Positions 15,485 to 24,491 of a DNA stretch of 64,000 bases are shown here, piece by piece. The position numbers were made by a program, and so were the translations under genes. This stretch comes from Burkholderia cepacia GG4. GTDB lineage: Bacteria; Pseudomonadota; Gammaproteobacteria; Burkholderiales; Burkholderiaceae. The stretch covers positions 434,001 to 498,000 of the forward strand of contig NC_018514.1 in the NCBI RefSeq assembly GCF_000292915.1, in the 5' to 3' direction. Each line of letters opens with the position of its first letter. Positions within the stretch are counted from its first letter, which is position 1. The notes under the pieces are model-generated. The model was not told where the DNA came from. It ran no database searches and was given only the letters and a program-made list of their open reading frames with translations.

Positions 15485-16672
15485 TCAGGCTTCCGCGAGT
15501 GCGGCAGCGGCGGCGCGCATTCTCGCGAAACCGGCGTCGAGGTCGGCGATCATGTCGTCGGGATGCTCGAGCCCCGCGTGGATGCGCAGCAGCGGGCCGG
15601 CCGCGCTCCACTGCGTCGCGGTACGGTTGCGTGACGGATTCGACGGGATGATCAGGCTTTCGAACCCGCCCCAGCTGTAGCCCATGCCGAAGCATGTCAT
15701 CCCGTCGAGCAGCGCGCGCACCGCGTCGTCGGGCTGCGGATGCAGCACCAGGCCGAACAGCCCGCAGGCGCCCGTGAAGTCGCGCTGCCACAGCGCGTGG
15801 CCGGCGTCGCCCGGCCGCGCCGGATACAGGATTTGCGCGACTTCCGGCTGCTGCGCGAGCCATTCGGTCAGCACCTGCGCGTTGCGCTGGTGCCGCTCGA
15901 GGCGCACCGACAGCGTGCGCAGGCCGCGCAGTGCGAGATACGCGTCGTCGCCGCTGACGGTCATGCCGAGCTGCCGGTAGCAGCGCGTGACTTTCGGCGC
16001 GAGCGCCTCGGTCGTCAGGATCGCGCCCATCAGCACGTCGGAGTGTCCGGCGATGTATTTCGTCGCCGCGTGAATCGACACGTCGACGCCATGCGAGAAC
16101 GAGCGGAAATTCAGCGGCGTGCCCCAGGTGTTGTCGAGCAGCACGACCGCATCGTGCCGGTGCGCGACGCGGCAGATCGCGGGAATGTCCTGCACCTCGA
16201 AGGTCAGCGAGCCCGGCGATTCGGTGAAGACCGCGCGCGTGTTCGGCCGCATCAGCGACGCGATGCCGGCGCCGAGCGACGGATCGTAGTACGTCGTCTC
16301 GATGCCGAGGCGGGCGAGCGTCTCGTCGCAGAACGAGCGGGTCGGGTCGTACACCGAATCGGCCATCAGCAGATGGTCGCCGGGATTCAGCACCGCCAGC
16401 AGCGACGTCGTGATCGCGCTGAGCCCGCTCGGCGTGAGCAGTGCGGCGTGCGCGCCTTCGAGACGCGCGAGCGCCTTCTCGAGCGCGCGCGTCGTCGGGC
16501 TACCGTGACGCCCGTACGCGAGCGGCGTGCCGCGCACGGCATCGAGCGCGTCGGTGCCGTGAAACAGCAGCGTCGACTGGCGATACACGGGCGGGTTGAC
16601 CGGCGAGCCGGGCTGGCCGTGCGAGCGGCCTTCGTGAGCGAGCAGCGTGTCGGGCGAATGCAGGTGGTTCAA
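15485..16672 (-). CDS. metC: Cystathionine beta-lyase
   Basis: A 395-residue PLP enzyme of the Cys/Met metabolism family. The PLP Lys is in SIHAATKYIAGHSDVLMG near residue 204. PAYGRHGSPTTRALE-type sequence (here LAYGRHGSPTTRALEKALA) near residue 50 and LLDNTWGTPL near residue 175 are family signatures. The MGYSWGGFESL segment near residue 335 is typical of MetC rather than MetB. It cleaves cystathionine (or cystine) to homocysteine, pyruvate and ammonia. The start is a TTG with AAGGACG upstream, since no ATG or GTG fits. It follows the cystine ABC transporter by 63 bases, so it probably degrades the imported substrate. Confidence 0.9.
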   Translation of the reverse strand: MNHLHSPDTLLAHEGRSHGQPGSPVNPPVYRQSTLLFHGTDALDAVRGTPLAYGRHGSPTTRALEKALARLEGAHAALLTPSGLSAITTSLLAVLNPGDHLLMADSVYDPTRSFCDETLARLGIETTYYDPSLGAGIASLMRPNTRAVFTESPGSLTFEVQDIPAICRVAHRHDAVVLLDNTWGTPLNFRSFSHGVDVSIHAATKYIAGHSDVLMGAILTTEALAPKVTRCYRQLGMTVSGDDAYLALRGLRTLSVRLERHQRNAQVLTEWLAQQPEVAQILYPARPGDAGHALWQRDFTGACGLFGLVLHPQPDDAVRALLDGMTCFGMGYSWGGFESLIIPSNPSRNRTATQWSAAGPLLRIHAGLEHPDDMIADLDAGFARMRAAAAALAEA

Positions 16673-16735
16673 GATGTCGTCCTTTGAGGGTGAGTCAATC
16701 GATCGGTCAAGCGCGGCAGGGCGGCCGTCGTGCGC

Positions 16736-17503
16736 TCAGTGCAGGATCTTGTCGAGGAAGTCGCGCGCGCGCTCGGAGCGCGGCGCGGCGAAGAACGCAG
16801 CGCTCGCCGCATCCTCGACCACCGCGCCCTGGTCCATGAAGATCACGCGATGCGCGACCTTCCTGGCAAAGCCCATCTCGTGCGTGACGCACACCATCGT
16901 CATCCCGTCACGCGCGAGTTCGACCATCACGTCGAGCACTTCGTTGATCATCTCGGGGTCGAGCGCGGAGGTCGGCTCGTCGAACAGCATCGCAACCGGG
17001 TTCATCGACAACGCGCGCGCAATCGCGACGCGTTGCTGCTGCCCGCCGGACAATTGCCCCGGATACTTGTGCGCGTGCGCTTTCAGGCCGACGCGGTCGA
17101 GCAGCTTCATCGCGTTGTCGATCGCCTCGTCCTTGCGGCGGCCGAGCACCTTGACCTGCGCGAGCGTCAGGTTGTCGGTGATCGACAGGTGCGGAAACAG
17201 CTCGAAATGCTGGAACACCATGCCGACCCGCGCGCGCAGTTGCGCGAGTTTCGCGGCCGGATCGCCGAGCCGCATGCCGTCGACGACGATGCTGCCCTTC
17301 TGGAACGGCTCGAGGCCGTTGATCGTCTTGATCAGCGTCGACTTGCCGGAGCCCGACGGCCCGCACACGACGACCACTTCGCCTTTCGATACCGCCGCGC
17401 TGCATTCGGAGAGGACCTGATGCTTGCCATACCACTTCGAGACGTTGTCGAGCGTAATCATGGGTTGTCCGTGGATGAGGTTCGGGTTGGATGACATGCG
17501 CAT
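16736..17503 (-). CDS. Amino-acid (cystine-type) ABC transporter ATP-binding protein
   Basis: A polar amino-acid family ATPase of up to 255 residues. It has Walker A GPSGSGKST, a Q-loop (VGMVFQHFELFPHL), the signature LSGGQQQRVAIARAL, and Walker B AMLFDEPTSALDP followed by the H-loop THEMGF. The longest start (17503) begins two bases after the permease stop. An internal ATG at 17461 (MITLDNVSKWYG) is the conventional family start, and neither has a strong ribosome site. It energises the permease and binding protein encoded just upstream. Confidence 0.9.
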   Translation of the reverse strand: MRMSSNPNLIHGQPMITLDNVSKWYGKHQVLSECSAAVSKGEVVVVCGPSGSGKSTLIKTINGLEPFQKGSIVVDGMRLGDPAAKLAQLRARVGMVFQHFELFPHLSITDNLTLAQVKVLGRRKDEAIDNAMKLLDRVGLKAHAHKYPGQLSGGQQQRVAIARALSMNPVAMLFDEPTSALDPEMINEVLDVMVELARDGMTMVCVTHEMGFARKVAHRVIFMDQGAVVEDAASAAFFAAPRSERARDFLDKILH

Positions 17504-17505
17504 GT

Positions 17506-18165
17506 TCAATGCGTGGACGGCAGCGAGAGGCGCGTTTCGACGCGGCCCTGCAGGCGCGTGAGCAGCGTGCTCAGTACCCAGTAGATCGCGGCGGCCGCGA
17601 GGTAGAGCGGCAGCGGCTGGAACGTCGCGGCGATCACTTCCTGTGTCGAACGCAGCAGCTCGGTGACGGTGATGACGGACACGAGCGACGTGTCCTTGAT
17701 CAGGCTGATCAGCGTGTTGCCGAGGCTCGGCACCGCGAGGCGCAGCGCCTGCGGGCAGACGATGTAGCGCAGCGTCTGCACGTGCGTGAGGCCGAGGCTG
17801 TGCGCGGCCGCCCATTGCCCGCGGCCGATGCCGAGGATCGCGCCGCGCATGCTTTCCGACAGATAGGCGCCCGCGTTGAGCGTCAGCGTGAAGATGCCGG
17901 CCGTCGTCGGGTCGAGCGTGATGCCGAGATCGGGCAGCCCGTAGTAGACGACGAACATCTGCACGAGCAGCGGCGTGCCGCGCATCAGGCTGACGTAGCC
18001 CTGCGCGAGTCCGGATGCGAGCCGGTTGTTGCCGATCCGCATGATCGCGACGACGAGTCCGACGACGAGGCCGAGCGCCATCGATGCCACCGCGAACTTC
18101 AGCGTGAGCAGCGCGCCCTTCACCATCACGGGCAGGGTTTGAATGACCAGATCGAGTGCTTCCAT
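17506..18165 (-). CDS. Amino-acid (cystine-type) ABC transporter permease
   Basis: A 219-residue inner-membrane protein with about five hydrophobic segments. The coupling loop carries the EAA-like motif (YLSESMRGAILGIGRGQWAAA near residue 103), and the YVSLMRGTPLLVQ segment near residue 57 is diagnostic of the HisM/TcyB type. It forms the channel for the periplasmic binding protein encoded 84 bases upstream. The ATPase gene starts two bases after its stop. Homologues carry cystine, glutamine or basic amino acids; the MetC neighbour favours cystine. Confidence 0.92.
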   Translation of the reverse strand: MEALDLVIQTLPVMVKGALLTLKFAVASMALGLVVGLVVAIMRIGNNRLASGLAQGYVSLMRGTPLLVQMFVVYYGLPDLGITLDPTTAGIFTLTLNAGAYLSESMRGAILGIGRGQWAAAHSLGLTHVQTLRYIVCPQALRLAVPSLGNTLISLIKDTSLVSVITVTELLRSTQEVIAATFQPLPLYLAAAAIYWVLSTLLTRLQGRVETRLSLPSTH

Positions 18166-18249
18166 CGCGTGTCTCCTGATTGTGTGTCGTGTGCCGCCGA
18201 TGTGGCGGCCGGCCCGCGCGTTCGTGCGCGCGGGCGCGTGGCGGCCGCG

Positions 18250-19050
18250 TTATTGCGTGATGGGCTTCGTCGTATCCGCACCGAACCACTGCATCGAGAT
18301 CTTCTTCAGCGTGCCGTCCTGCTGCAGCGACGCGACCGCGTCGTCGATCGCCTTCGCGAATTTCGGATTGCCCTTGCGGAACGGAATGCCCATCCGGTCC
18401 TCGCCGCCGGCGAGCACGGAACCCGGGCGCAGCGGCAGGTGCGAGTTCTTGATCAGGTAGCTCAGCATCAGGCGGTCGTTGACCGCCGCGTCGATACGGC
18501 CCGCCGCGAGGTCGCGCAGGTTCTCCGGCGTGCCCGGATAGACCTGGAGGTCGACTGCGGGCACCGTCTTCACGAGATCGACGTAGTTGCTGCCCATCGT
18601 CACGCCGACCTTCTTGCCCTTCAGCTCGTCGAGCGACTTGAACGCACGCGTGTCGTTCTGGCGTTGCAGCAGCTGCGCGGACGAATACACATACGGCGTG
18701 CTGAAGTCGAGCGCCTGCTGGCGCGACGGCGTGATGGCGACCTGGTTGACGATCACGTCGAACTTGCCGGCCTGCAGCCCCGCGAGAATCCCGCTCCATT
18801 CGGTCGTGACGAACTGCGGCTTCACGCCGAGTCGCGCGGCGACCGCCTTCGCGACATCGACGTCGAACCCTTCGAGCTGCCCGTCGGCATTGCGATAGTC
18901 GAACGGCGGGTAGGTGCCTTCGAGCGCGATCTTCAGCACGCCGGCCTGCTTGACGGTGTCGAGCAGGTCCGCCGCGTGCGATGCGGTGGCCGCCACGCAG
19001 AGGAGGGCGGCGGCGAGGCCTTGCTTGAGCGTCGGGGTGAAGTGCTTCAT
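18250..19050 (-). CDS. Periplasmic cystine/polar amino-acid binding protein
   Basis: A 266-residue family 3 solute-binding protein. Residues 1-26 are a Sec signal peptide (LKQGLAAALLCVAATASHA). The ligand pocket motif GTYPPFDYRN near residue 44, GFDVDVAKAVAARLG near residue 58, and KKVGVTMGSNYVDLV near residue 145 are all typical. The ribosome site GGAGAC precedes the ATG at 19050. First gene of the operon. The cystine assignment rests on similarity to TcyA/FliY-type proteins and on the adjacent metC. Confidence 0.9.
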   Translation of the reverse strand: MKHFTPTLKQGLAAALLCVAATASHAADLLDTVKQAGVLKIALEGTYPPFDYRNADGQLEGFDVDVAKAVAARLGVKPQFVTTEWSGILAGLQAGKFDVIVNQVAITPSRQQALDFSTPYVYSSAQLLQRQNDTRAFKSLDELKGKKVGVTMGSNYVDLVKTVPAVDLQVYPGTPENLRDLAAGRIDAAVNDRLMLSYLIKNSHLPLRPGSVLAGGEDRMGIPFRKGNPKFAKAIDDAVASLQQDGTLKKISMQWFGADTTKPITQ

Positions 19051-19546
19051 GGTTGTCTCCGGGTGTTGTCGAAACGTCGTTGTCGAAAATTCAGGGTGCG
19101 CGCGTCCGCGGCGACGGGCGGCGTCACCGTGGGCGGGAAGCGGGCCGCAATCGAATGCGGCGTGGGAACAGGAGCGGCGAGAGACGGCGCGAGCCGTGTG
19201 CCGCAATGCGTTACGGCATGCGTTCGCGCACGGTGGCGTAGCGGTGCGCGGCGAAGAGTTCAAGCATCGTGTTCATGTGTGCCCGTGCGGCTTGCGAGTG
19301 GGGTAGACCGGCTGCATCGTCGATGCGTATCCGGTGACGCAAATGCTGAACGACTGAGGGCAATCTTAGTTTTGTCAAAAAGGAAAGTGCTTCCAAAAAT
19401 GCACGGACTTTCGACGTGGCGTGGAAAGTTTTTCTCCGCGCATGGAGCGTGGTGCAAGCGATCTGCTGCGGTTGCACGGGGTGCGCAGCATCAGGTGCTA
19501 CGGCGCGGTCGAACGGTTGCCCCGGACTGAACCGAATCGAACCGCT
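19051..19546. other. Intergenic region upstream of the cystine importer operon
   Basis: About 500 bases without a convincing gene; the ORFs on both strands have no ribosome site and no recognisable features. A relatively AT-rich patch at 19360-19400 holds TTGACA on the minus strand (complement of 19373-19378), about 320 bases before the binding-protein start, and could be part of the operon promoter. No convincing -10 was found at 17 bases. Confidence 0.3.
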
Positions 19547-19592
19547 GAAAAGCAAAACGGCCAGGCATGCCGGTAGCGGCAAGCCTGGCCGT
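19547..19592 (-). terminator. Intrinsic terminator of lysA
   Basis: A perfect 10-bp stem, ACGGCCAGGC (19557-19566) with GCCTGGCCGT (19583-19592). On the minus strand it is followed by TTTTGCTTTT. It lies 38 bases beyond the lysA stop and reads as a classic Rho-independent terminator for lysA. Confidence 0.85.
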
Positions 19593-19630
19593 CGGCGTTC
19601 GGGTTGTCGAACGCGGCGCGAATGCGCGTG

Positions 19631-20869
19631 TTACGCGAACGTTTCGAGCGCGAGCAGTTCGTCGATCGTCTGCCGGCGGCGGATCAGCCGCGGCGTGCCG
19701 CGATCGACGAGCACTTCCGGCGCGAGCGGCCGGCTGTTGTAGTTGGATGACATCGATGCGCCGTACGCGCCTGCGTCGTGCAGGAACAGCAGGTCGCCGA
19801 TCTGCGGCTGCGCGAGCTTGCGGTGCGTGACCACGCCGCCTGCGTCCTGCGTGAACACGTCGCCGGACTCGCACAGCGGCCCCGCGATCGCGATGTCGAC
19901 GAGCGGGCGGCCGGCGGGCAGCGCGCCATCCTGCGCATGCACCGACACCGCGTGGTAGCTGCCGTACATCGACGGCCGCATCAGGTCGTTGAAGCCCGCG
20001 TCGATCAGCACGAAGTCGTGCTTCGGCCGGCGGTTCACGGCCTGCACTTCGGTGACGAGCGTGCCGGCTTCGGCGACGAGGAAGCGGCCCGGCTCGATCT
20101 CGATGCGCACCGCGTGGCCGAGATGCCGTTCGATCCGCTTGCGTGCGGCATCCCACTGGCTGAAGTAGTGACCGACGTCGACGCGCGGCTCGCCGTCGCG
20201 ATACGGGATCGACAGCCCGCCGCCGGCCGAGATCGCCTCGATGTCGTGGCCGAGCGACGTGACGAGATCGACCATCGCGTCGCACACCTGCGACAGGTGG
20301 CCGTAGTCGACGCCCGAGCCGATATGCATGTGGATGCCGACCAGCTTCAGCCCGTACTGGCGCACGATCTCGATCGCGCGCGGCACGTCGTCGATCCAGA
20401 TCCCGTGCTTGCTTTGCGGGCCGCCGGTGTTGGTCTTGTTGCTGTGGCCGTGGCCGAAGCCGGGATTCACGCGCAGCCACACGCGATGGCCGGGCGCATG
20501 CTCGCCGACGCGGGCGAGCATGTCGAGCGAGCCGGCGTTCACGGTCACGCCGTGTTTCAGTACGGCCGCGAGCGTCGGGCGGTCGATCAGGTCGGCCGTA
20601 AACACGACGCCTTCCGGCTCGCCTGCCGGGCTGAACCCGGCCGCGAGGCTGCGCTCGATCTCGCCGAGCGACACGGCGTCGACGCACGCGCCTTCGTCGC
20701 GCATCAGCTTCAGGATATGCAGGTTCGAGTTCGCCTTCTGCGCATAGCGGATCACGTCGAACTGGCGCAGTTGGGCGATGCGATCGCGGATGACGTCGGC
20801 GTCGTACACCCACAGCGGGGTGCCGTATTGCTGCGCGAGTGCCGCGAGCTGGCGGGAATCGAGGGACAT
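19631..20869 (-). CDS. lysA: Diaminopimelate decarboxylase
   Basis: A 412-residue fold-type III PLP decarboxylase that makes lysine from meso-diaminopimelate. The PLP Lys is in VIRYAQKANSN near residue 47, and HMHIGSGV near residue 180 and ISAGGGLSIPY near residue 216 bind the cofactor phosphate. The second-site motif GPLCESGDVF near residue 331 carries the catalytic Cys. The ATG at 20869 is used because the long upstream extension is antisense to the lysR gene. It is divergent from lysR, the classical arrangement. Confidence 0.95.
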   Translation of the reverse strand: MSLDSRQLAALAQQYGTPLWVYDADVIRDRIAQLRQFDVIRYAQKANSNLHILKLMRDEGACVDAVSLGEIERSLAAGFSPAGEPEGVVFTADLIDRPTLAAVLKHGVTVNAGSLDMLARVGEHAPGHRVWLRVNPGFGHGHSNKTNTGGPQSKHGIWIDDVPRAIEIVRQYGLKLVGIHMHIGSGVDYGHLSQVCDAMVDLVTSLGHDIEAISAGGGLSIPYRDGEPRVDVGHYFSQWDAARKRIERHLGHAVRIEIEPGRFLVAEAGTLVTEVQAVNRRPKHDFVLIDAGFNDLMRPSMYGSYHAVSVHAQDGALPAGRPLVDIAIAGPLCESGDVFTQDAGGVVTHRKLAQPQIGDLLFLHDAGAYGASMSSNYNSRPLAPEVLVDRGTPRLIRRRQTIDELLALETFA

Positions 20870-20977
20870 GGCGGATGAATCGGGTCGAATGGACGGATAG
20901 CGTGAATGATGCGCCTGAACGGCTATACAGTAAAATGCCTGTTTATTGATATTCGATTCATTCTGGATATAGTGGCC

Positions 20978-21892
20978 ATGCTCACCCACCGGCATATCGA
21001 AGTCTTCCGCGCGCTGATGGTCACCGGCAGCACGACGCGCGCGGCCGAGATGCTCTACACGTCGCAGCCCACGATCAGCCGCGAGCTCGCGCGGATGGAG
21101 CAGGTGGTCGGTTTCGCTCTGTTCGAGCGCACGCACGGCCGGCTGCGGCCGACGATGGCCGCGCTCACGCTGTTCGACGACGTGCGGCTCGCGTATGTGG
21201 GGCTCGAGCGCATCGCGGCGACGGCCGCGCGGTTGCGCGAGTTTCGCGACGGCCAGCTGTCGGTGATCGCGCTGCCGGCGTTTTCGCATGCGATCCTGCC
21301 CGGCGCATGCCGGCGCTTTCACCACGCGCATGCGGGCGTCAGCGTGTCGGTCGCGACGCAGGAGTCGCCGGTGCTCGAGGAATGGCTGACCGCGCAGCGC
21401 TACGATCTCGGGCTGACCGAGCACGACGTCGCGCCGGCCGGCACCGTGCTCACGCCGCTGCTGGAAGTCGACGAGGTCTGCGTGCTGCCCGACGGCCATC
21501 CGCTGCTCGCGCAGCACGCCATCGATCTCGCGGATCTTGCCGATCGCCCGTTCGTGAGCCTGTCGCTGAACGACCCGTACCGGATCCTGATCGACGAGGC
21601 GTTCGCGCAACTCGGCGTCGCGCCGCGTTCGGTGGTCGAGACGCCGTCGGCCGTGTCGGTGTGCGCGTTCGTGCGGCAGGGGCTCGGCGCCGCGATCGTC
21701 AATCCGCTGACCGCACTCGATTTCGTCGGGCGCGACCTGCACGTGCGGCCGCTCACGCGGTCGTTTCCGTACCGGGTCAGCGTGATCGTGCCCGAGCACC
21801 GGCCGAAGAGCCTGCTCGTCGACGCGTTCGCCGAGGCGCTGCGCGGTGAAGCGACAGCGATCCGCCGCCGGCTCGCTGCGCTGCCCCGCTAA
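20978..21892 (+). CDS. lysR: LysR-type activator of lysA
   Basis: A 304-residue LysR-type regulator. Residues 1-60 hold the winged helix (HIEVFRALMVTGSTTRAAEML and TSQPTISRELARME), and residues about 90-300 the periplasmic-binding-like effector domain. It is divergent from lysA across 108 bases, the same layout as in E. coli, where LysR activates lysA when diaminopimelate is high and lysine low. The ATG at 20978 is preferred over an upstream in-frame ATG at 20906, which would put promoter DNA inside the coding region. Confidence 0.9.
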   Translation: MLTHRHIEVFRALMVTGSTTRAAEMLYTSQPTISRELARMEQVVGFALFERTHGRLRPTMAALTLFDDVRLAYVGLERIAATAARLREFRDGQLSVIALPAFSHAILPGACRRFHHAHAGVSVSVATQESPVLEEWLTAQRYDLGLTEHDVAPAGTVLTPLLEVDEVCVLPDGHPLLAQHAIDLADLADRPFVSLSLNDPYRILIDEAFAQLGVAPRSVVETPSAVSVCAFVRQGLGAAIVNPLTALDFVGRDLHVRPLTRSFPYRVSVIVPEHRPKSLLVDAFAEALRGEATAIRRRLAALPR

Positions 21893-21950
21893 AGGCGGCC
21901 GTATCATGGGCGTTTCGCCGCGCGCATCCGCAACTTCCACGGAACCCGTC

Positions 21951-22550
21951 ATGACTGACGCTTCATCGTCCCTTGAACAACCGACCCTCATCGGCGAACG
22001 CATCGAACTGCGGCCGCTCGCGGCATCCGACCGGCAGCTGCTGCTCGATGCCGCGGCGGACGGCCAATTGTGGAACCTGAAGGTCACGGTCGTGCCGGGC
22101 GAGGACACGATCGACGCGTATCTCGACGCGGCGCTGCAGGGCCGCGCAGCCGGCACGGTGATGCCGTTCGTGATTGTCGAGCGTGCGTCCGGCCGCGTGA
22201 TCGGCAGCACGCGTTTCTGGAAGATCGACCGCAAGAATCGCAAGCTCGAGATCGGTCATACGTGGCTGAGCGAGTCGGCGCAGCGCACGCGCGCGAATAC
22301 CGAAGCGAAATGGCTGTTGCTCGCGTACGCGTTCGACACGCTGCGCTGCGTGCGCGTGCAATTCACGACCGACGAACTGAACGAGAAGTCCCGCGCGGCG
22401 ATTCTGCGGCTCGGCGCGAAGCAGGAAGGGATCGTGCGTCACGAACGGATCATGCCCGACGGCCGCAAGCGCAACTCGGTGCGCTTCAGCATCATCGACG
22501 ACGAATGGCCGGACATCCGCGAACGGTTGAAGGCGAAACTCGCGACCTGA
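21951..22550 (+). CDS. GNAT family N-acetyltransferase (RimJ/RimL-like)
   Basis: A 199-residue acetyltransferase of the RimJ/RimL type (Acetyltransf_3). It has ERIELRPLAASDRQLLLDAA at the start, a central strand VIGSTRFWKI, the acetyl-CoA region GHTWLSESAQRTRANTEAKW near residue 105 (written here in parts), and a C-terminal NEKSRAAILRLGAKQEGIVR block near residue 145. The substrate is unknown; relatives modify ribosomal proteins, small amines or antibiotics. The ATG at 21951 matches the usual domain start, but an upstream ATG at 21906 cannot be excluded. Confidence 0.82.
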   Translation: MTDASSSLEQPTLIGERIELRPLAASDRQLLLDAAADGQLWNLKVTVVPGEDTIDAYLDAALQGRAAGTVMPFVIVERASGRVIGSTRFWKIDRKNRKLEIGHTWLSESAQRTRANTEAKWLLLAYAFDTLRCVRVQFTTDELNEKSRAAILRLGAKQEGIVRHERIMPDGRKRNSVRFSIIDDEWPDIRERLKAKLAT

Positions 22551-22656
22551 CGTCGATCGCGTATCGCGTGCGGGATGTGCGTCGCGCCGCCGGAAGGGGG
22601 CGGCGACGCGACGAGGGGGAAGCGGTGTGCCGCGCCACGCGCGGCAGTGCATCGCG

Positions 22657-23229
22657 TTACTGCGCCGATGCGAGGTGGTGACGCTGTGCGAGCTTCTGTG
22701 CGTCTGCGTAGTGTGCCTGCAGGATCGGCAGTGCCTGGCGTGCGACTTCCTTCAGCTTCGTGTCGCGGCCCGCGGCGATTTCGGCCTGGAACGCCGAGAT
22801 CGTCTTCTGCTGGCCGGCGAGCGCGACCTGCTCGATATACGCCTTGTCGAACTCCGCGCCGCGCAGGTTCTTGATGCTGTTCAGCACGGCCGTGTCGGGG
22901 TCGTTGGCCGGCACGTCGATGCCGCGCGGGCTTGCCGCGCGCATCGCCTGGATGATCTTTTCATCGTCGGTCGACACGCGTTGCGCGAACGCCTTGACCT
23001 GGCTGTCCGACGTGCGCGAATCGGCGATGCGCGCGGCGTCGTGCTGCGTCGACACGGTCTTCGTGCCGTCCGTGATGAAGGCCTGGTCGGCTTCGTGGAT
23101 GCGCGTTTGCGTGGCGGCGGCCGGTGCGGACGGCGCCGGTTGTGCGGTTTGCGCGGTCGCCGTCACGGCGACGAGAAGCAGGCCAGCGGCAGACAATGCA
23201 AGGCGCGAGATTTGGGGAAAGCGGTTCAT
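22657..23229 (-). CDS. DUF4142 periplasmic protein
   Basis: A 190-residue exported protein. Residues 1-26 are a signal peptide (LALSAAGLLLVAVTATAQ), and residues about 45-185 form the helical, ferritin-like DUF4142 domain. Typical segments are the repeated FAQRV and ADAQKLAQRHH helices and the VALAGQQKTISAFQ helix. An excellent ribosome site (AAAGGAGG) lies directly upstream. DUF4142 proteins are predicted metal- or stress-related periplasmic proteins, but no function is established. It stands alone between a GNAT gene and a 415-base gap. Confidence 0.88.
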   Translation of the reverse strand: MNRFPQISRLALSAAGLLLVAVTATAQTAQPAPSAPAAATQTRIHEADQAFITDGTKTVSTQHDAARIADSRTSDSQVKAFAQRVSTDDEKIIQAMRAASPRGIDVPANDPDTAVLNSIKNLRGAEFDKAYIEQVALAGQQKTISAFQAEIAAGRDTKLKEVARQALPILQAHYADAQKLAQRHHLASAQ

Positions 23230-23644
23230 GGGACCTCCTTTCGATCGGGGCTCTGATTAACGGGCGGATCGGGTGATCCGCGGCTGTGCGAGAGACCGGG
23301 CGCGCCCGGGCCGGAATCGTTCGCCGCTCTGCCGCGGCGGCGTTCGAAGTGTTTCCCGGCCTGACTGATTCTAGGAGAGCGCTCCGGTAGCAGGTGCAAC
23401 CGCGCTGTGGTTTGTGTAACGGTTCGTAAGACGAAACGATGTGCGCGTGCGCGGATCGGTAGTGCGTACCTGCGGTGCATGGCGCGCCGGCAATTTTTGC
23501 GTGTGCGGCGCGCGTGCGATGGGAGCGATGTGCGCGCGTGTCATCGGCGTTTCATTGTCGTGCGTGCGTGCGTGCGTGCGTGTGTGCGGCGCGGGGCATC
23601 GCGTGACGTGACGCCGGATCGGGCGTGCGATGCGCACGGCACCG
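23230..23644. repeat. Non-coding gap with a TGCG microsatellite
   Basis: A 415-base gap without a supported gene. At 23559-23587 there is a tetranucleotide run, five TGCG units followed by TGTGTGCG, which is the kind of tract that can vary in copy number. It is not placed within a recognisable promoter or reading frame, so a role in phase variation cannot be claimed. Confidence 0.5.
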
Positions 23645-24268
23645 TCACACGTGATCGAGCAGTGCTTCGAGGCTCGGCAGCAACGGCGTCGCGCAATGCG
23701 ACTGCAACGCGTCGGGGGCCGTGTAACCCCATGCGACACCCTGGAATGCGATGCGCGCACGGCGCGCCGCATCGGCATCGCGGATTTCATCGCCGACATA
23801 CAGCACGTCATCGGGCTGCATGCCCGTTTCGCGCACGAGCGCGCGCAGCCGGCGCGCCTTGCCGAACAGCGGGATGCCGCACGCGAACGTATCGACGCGA
23901 CGGCTCGCGTGCGGGCCGAGCCGGTCGCGCACGACGTCCTCGGCATTCGACGTCGCGATCGCAATGCGGATACCGCGCGCGGCCAGCGCGTCGAAGGTGG
24001 CGTCGACCCCGGGGAACAGCTGCACCTGCGCGATGCGCGGCTGCATCAGCCGGCGCATGTCGATCGTCACGCGCGGCACCTTCCACATCGGCACCTCGAG
24101 CGCGCGGATGATCTCGCGCGCCGACATGCCGCGCAGCGCCGGGCGCAGCTCGGGCGTGGCGTCGCGAAAGCCGTGCAGGCGCGACGCCTCCGTCAGTGCG
24201 GCGAGAAAACAGTCGAGCGAATCGGCAAGGGTGCCGTCGAAGTCGAACGCGATGAGTCGATAGGGCAT
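23645..24268 (-). CDS. HAD-superfamily hydrolase (Gph-like phosphatase)
   Basis: A 207-residue HAD phosphatase. Motif I AFDFDGTLADS near residue 7 supplies the nucleophile Asp, motif II is IAIATSNAED near residue 102, and motif III/IV are the Lys in FGKARRLR and VLYVGDEIRDADAAR near residue 160. A small helical cap lies between motifs I and II. This is the phosphoglycolate phosphatase-like group, but the substrate is not known. The ATG at 24268 matches the domain start. Confidence 0.9.
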   Translation of the reverse strand: MPYRLIAFDFDGTLADSLDCFLAALTEASRLHGFRDATPELRPALRGMSAREIIRALEVPMWKVPRVTIDMRRLMQPRIAQVQLFPGVDATFDALAARGIRIAIATSNAEDVVRDRLGPHASRRVDTFACGIPLFGKARRLRALVRETGMQPDDVLYVGDEIRDADAARRARIAFQGVAWGYTAPDALQSHCATPLLPSLEALLDHV

Positions 24269-24491
24269 CAAACGGTGCGGCAGGTTGATCGAGCGAGTGA
24301 CGATAGCACCGAATCGAGCCGGTCGTGGTCGGCGTGTATCGCCGCCATGCGCGCGCAGGCGGCAGATCGACCCGCGCACACGCGAGGTGACGCGCATCGT
24401 GGCGGCCCGGCCGCTGCCGCTGAAGCGTTGCAAGGCCGACCGGGCGTTGCCGGCGCCGTGAGCGGGAGGGCGGAAGGCGGCGGGGGTGATG

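Noticed and set aside
16736..18799. A 687-residue fusion of a shadow frame to the ABC ATPase
   Set aside because: The N-terminal two thirds lie over the permease and binding-protein genes in the wrong frame. Only the last 255 residues are the ATPase.
19211..19582. A 123-residue minus-strand ORF before the importer operon
   Set aside because: It runs through the lysA terminator and has no ribosome site.
19631..22243. An 870-residue reading of lysA with a long N-terminal extension
   Set aside because: The extension is antisense to lysR, and lysA has a normal start at 20869.
23559..23587. CRISPR-like or phase-variable repeat
   Set aside because: It is only a short TGCG microsatellite without spacers and not in a recognised promoter or gene.
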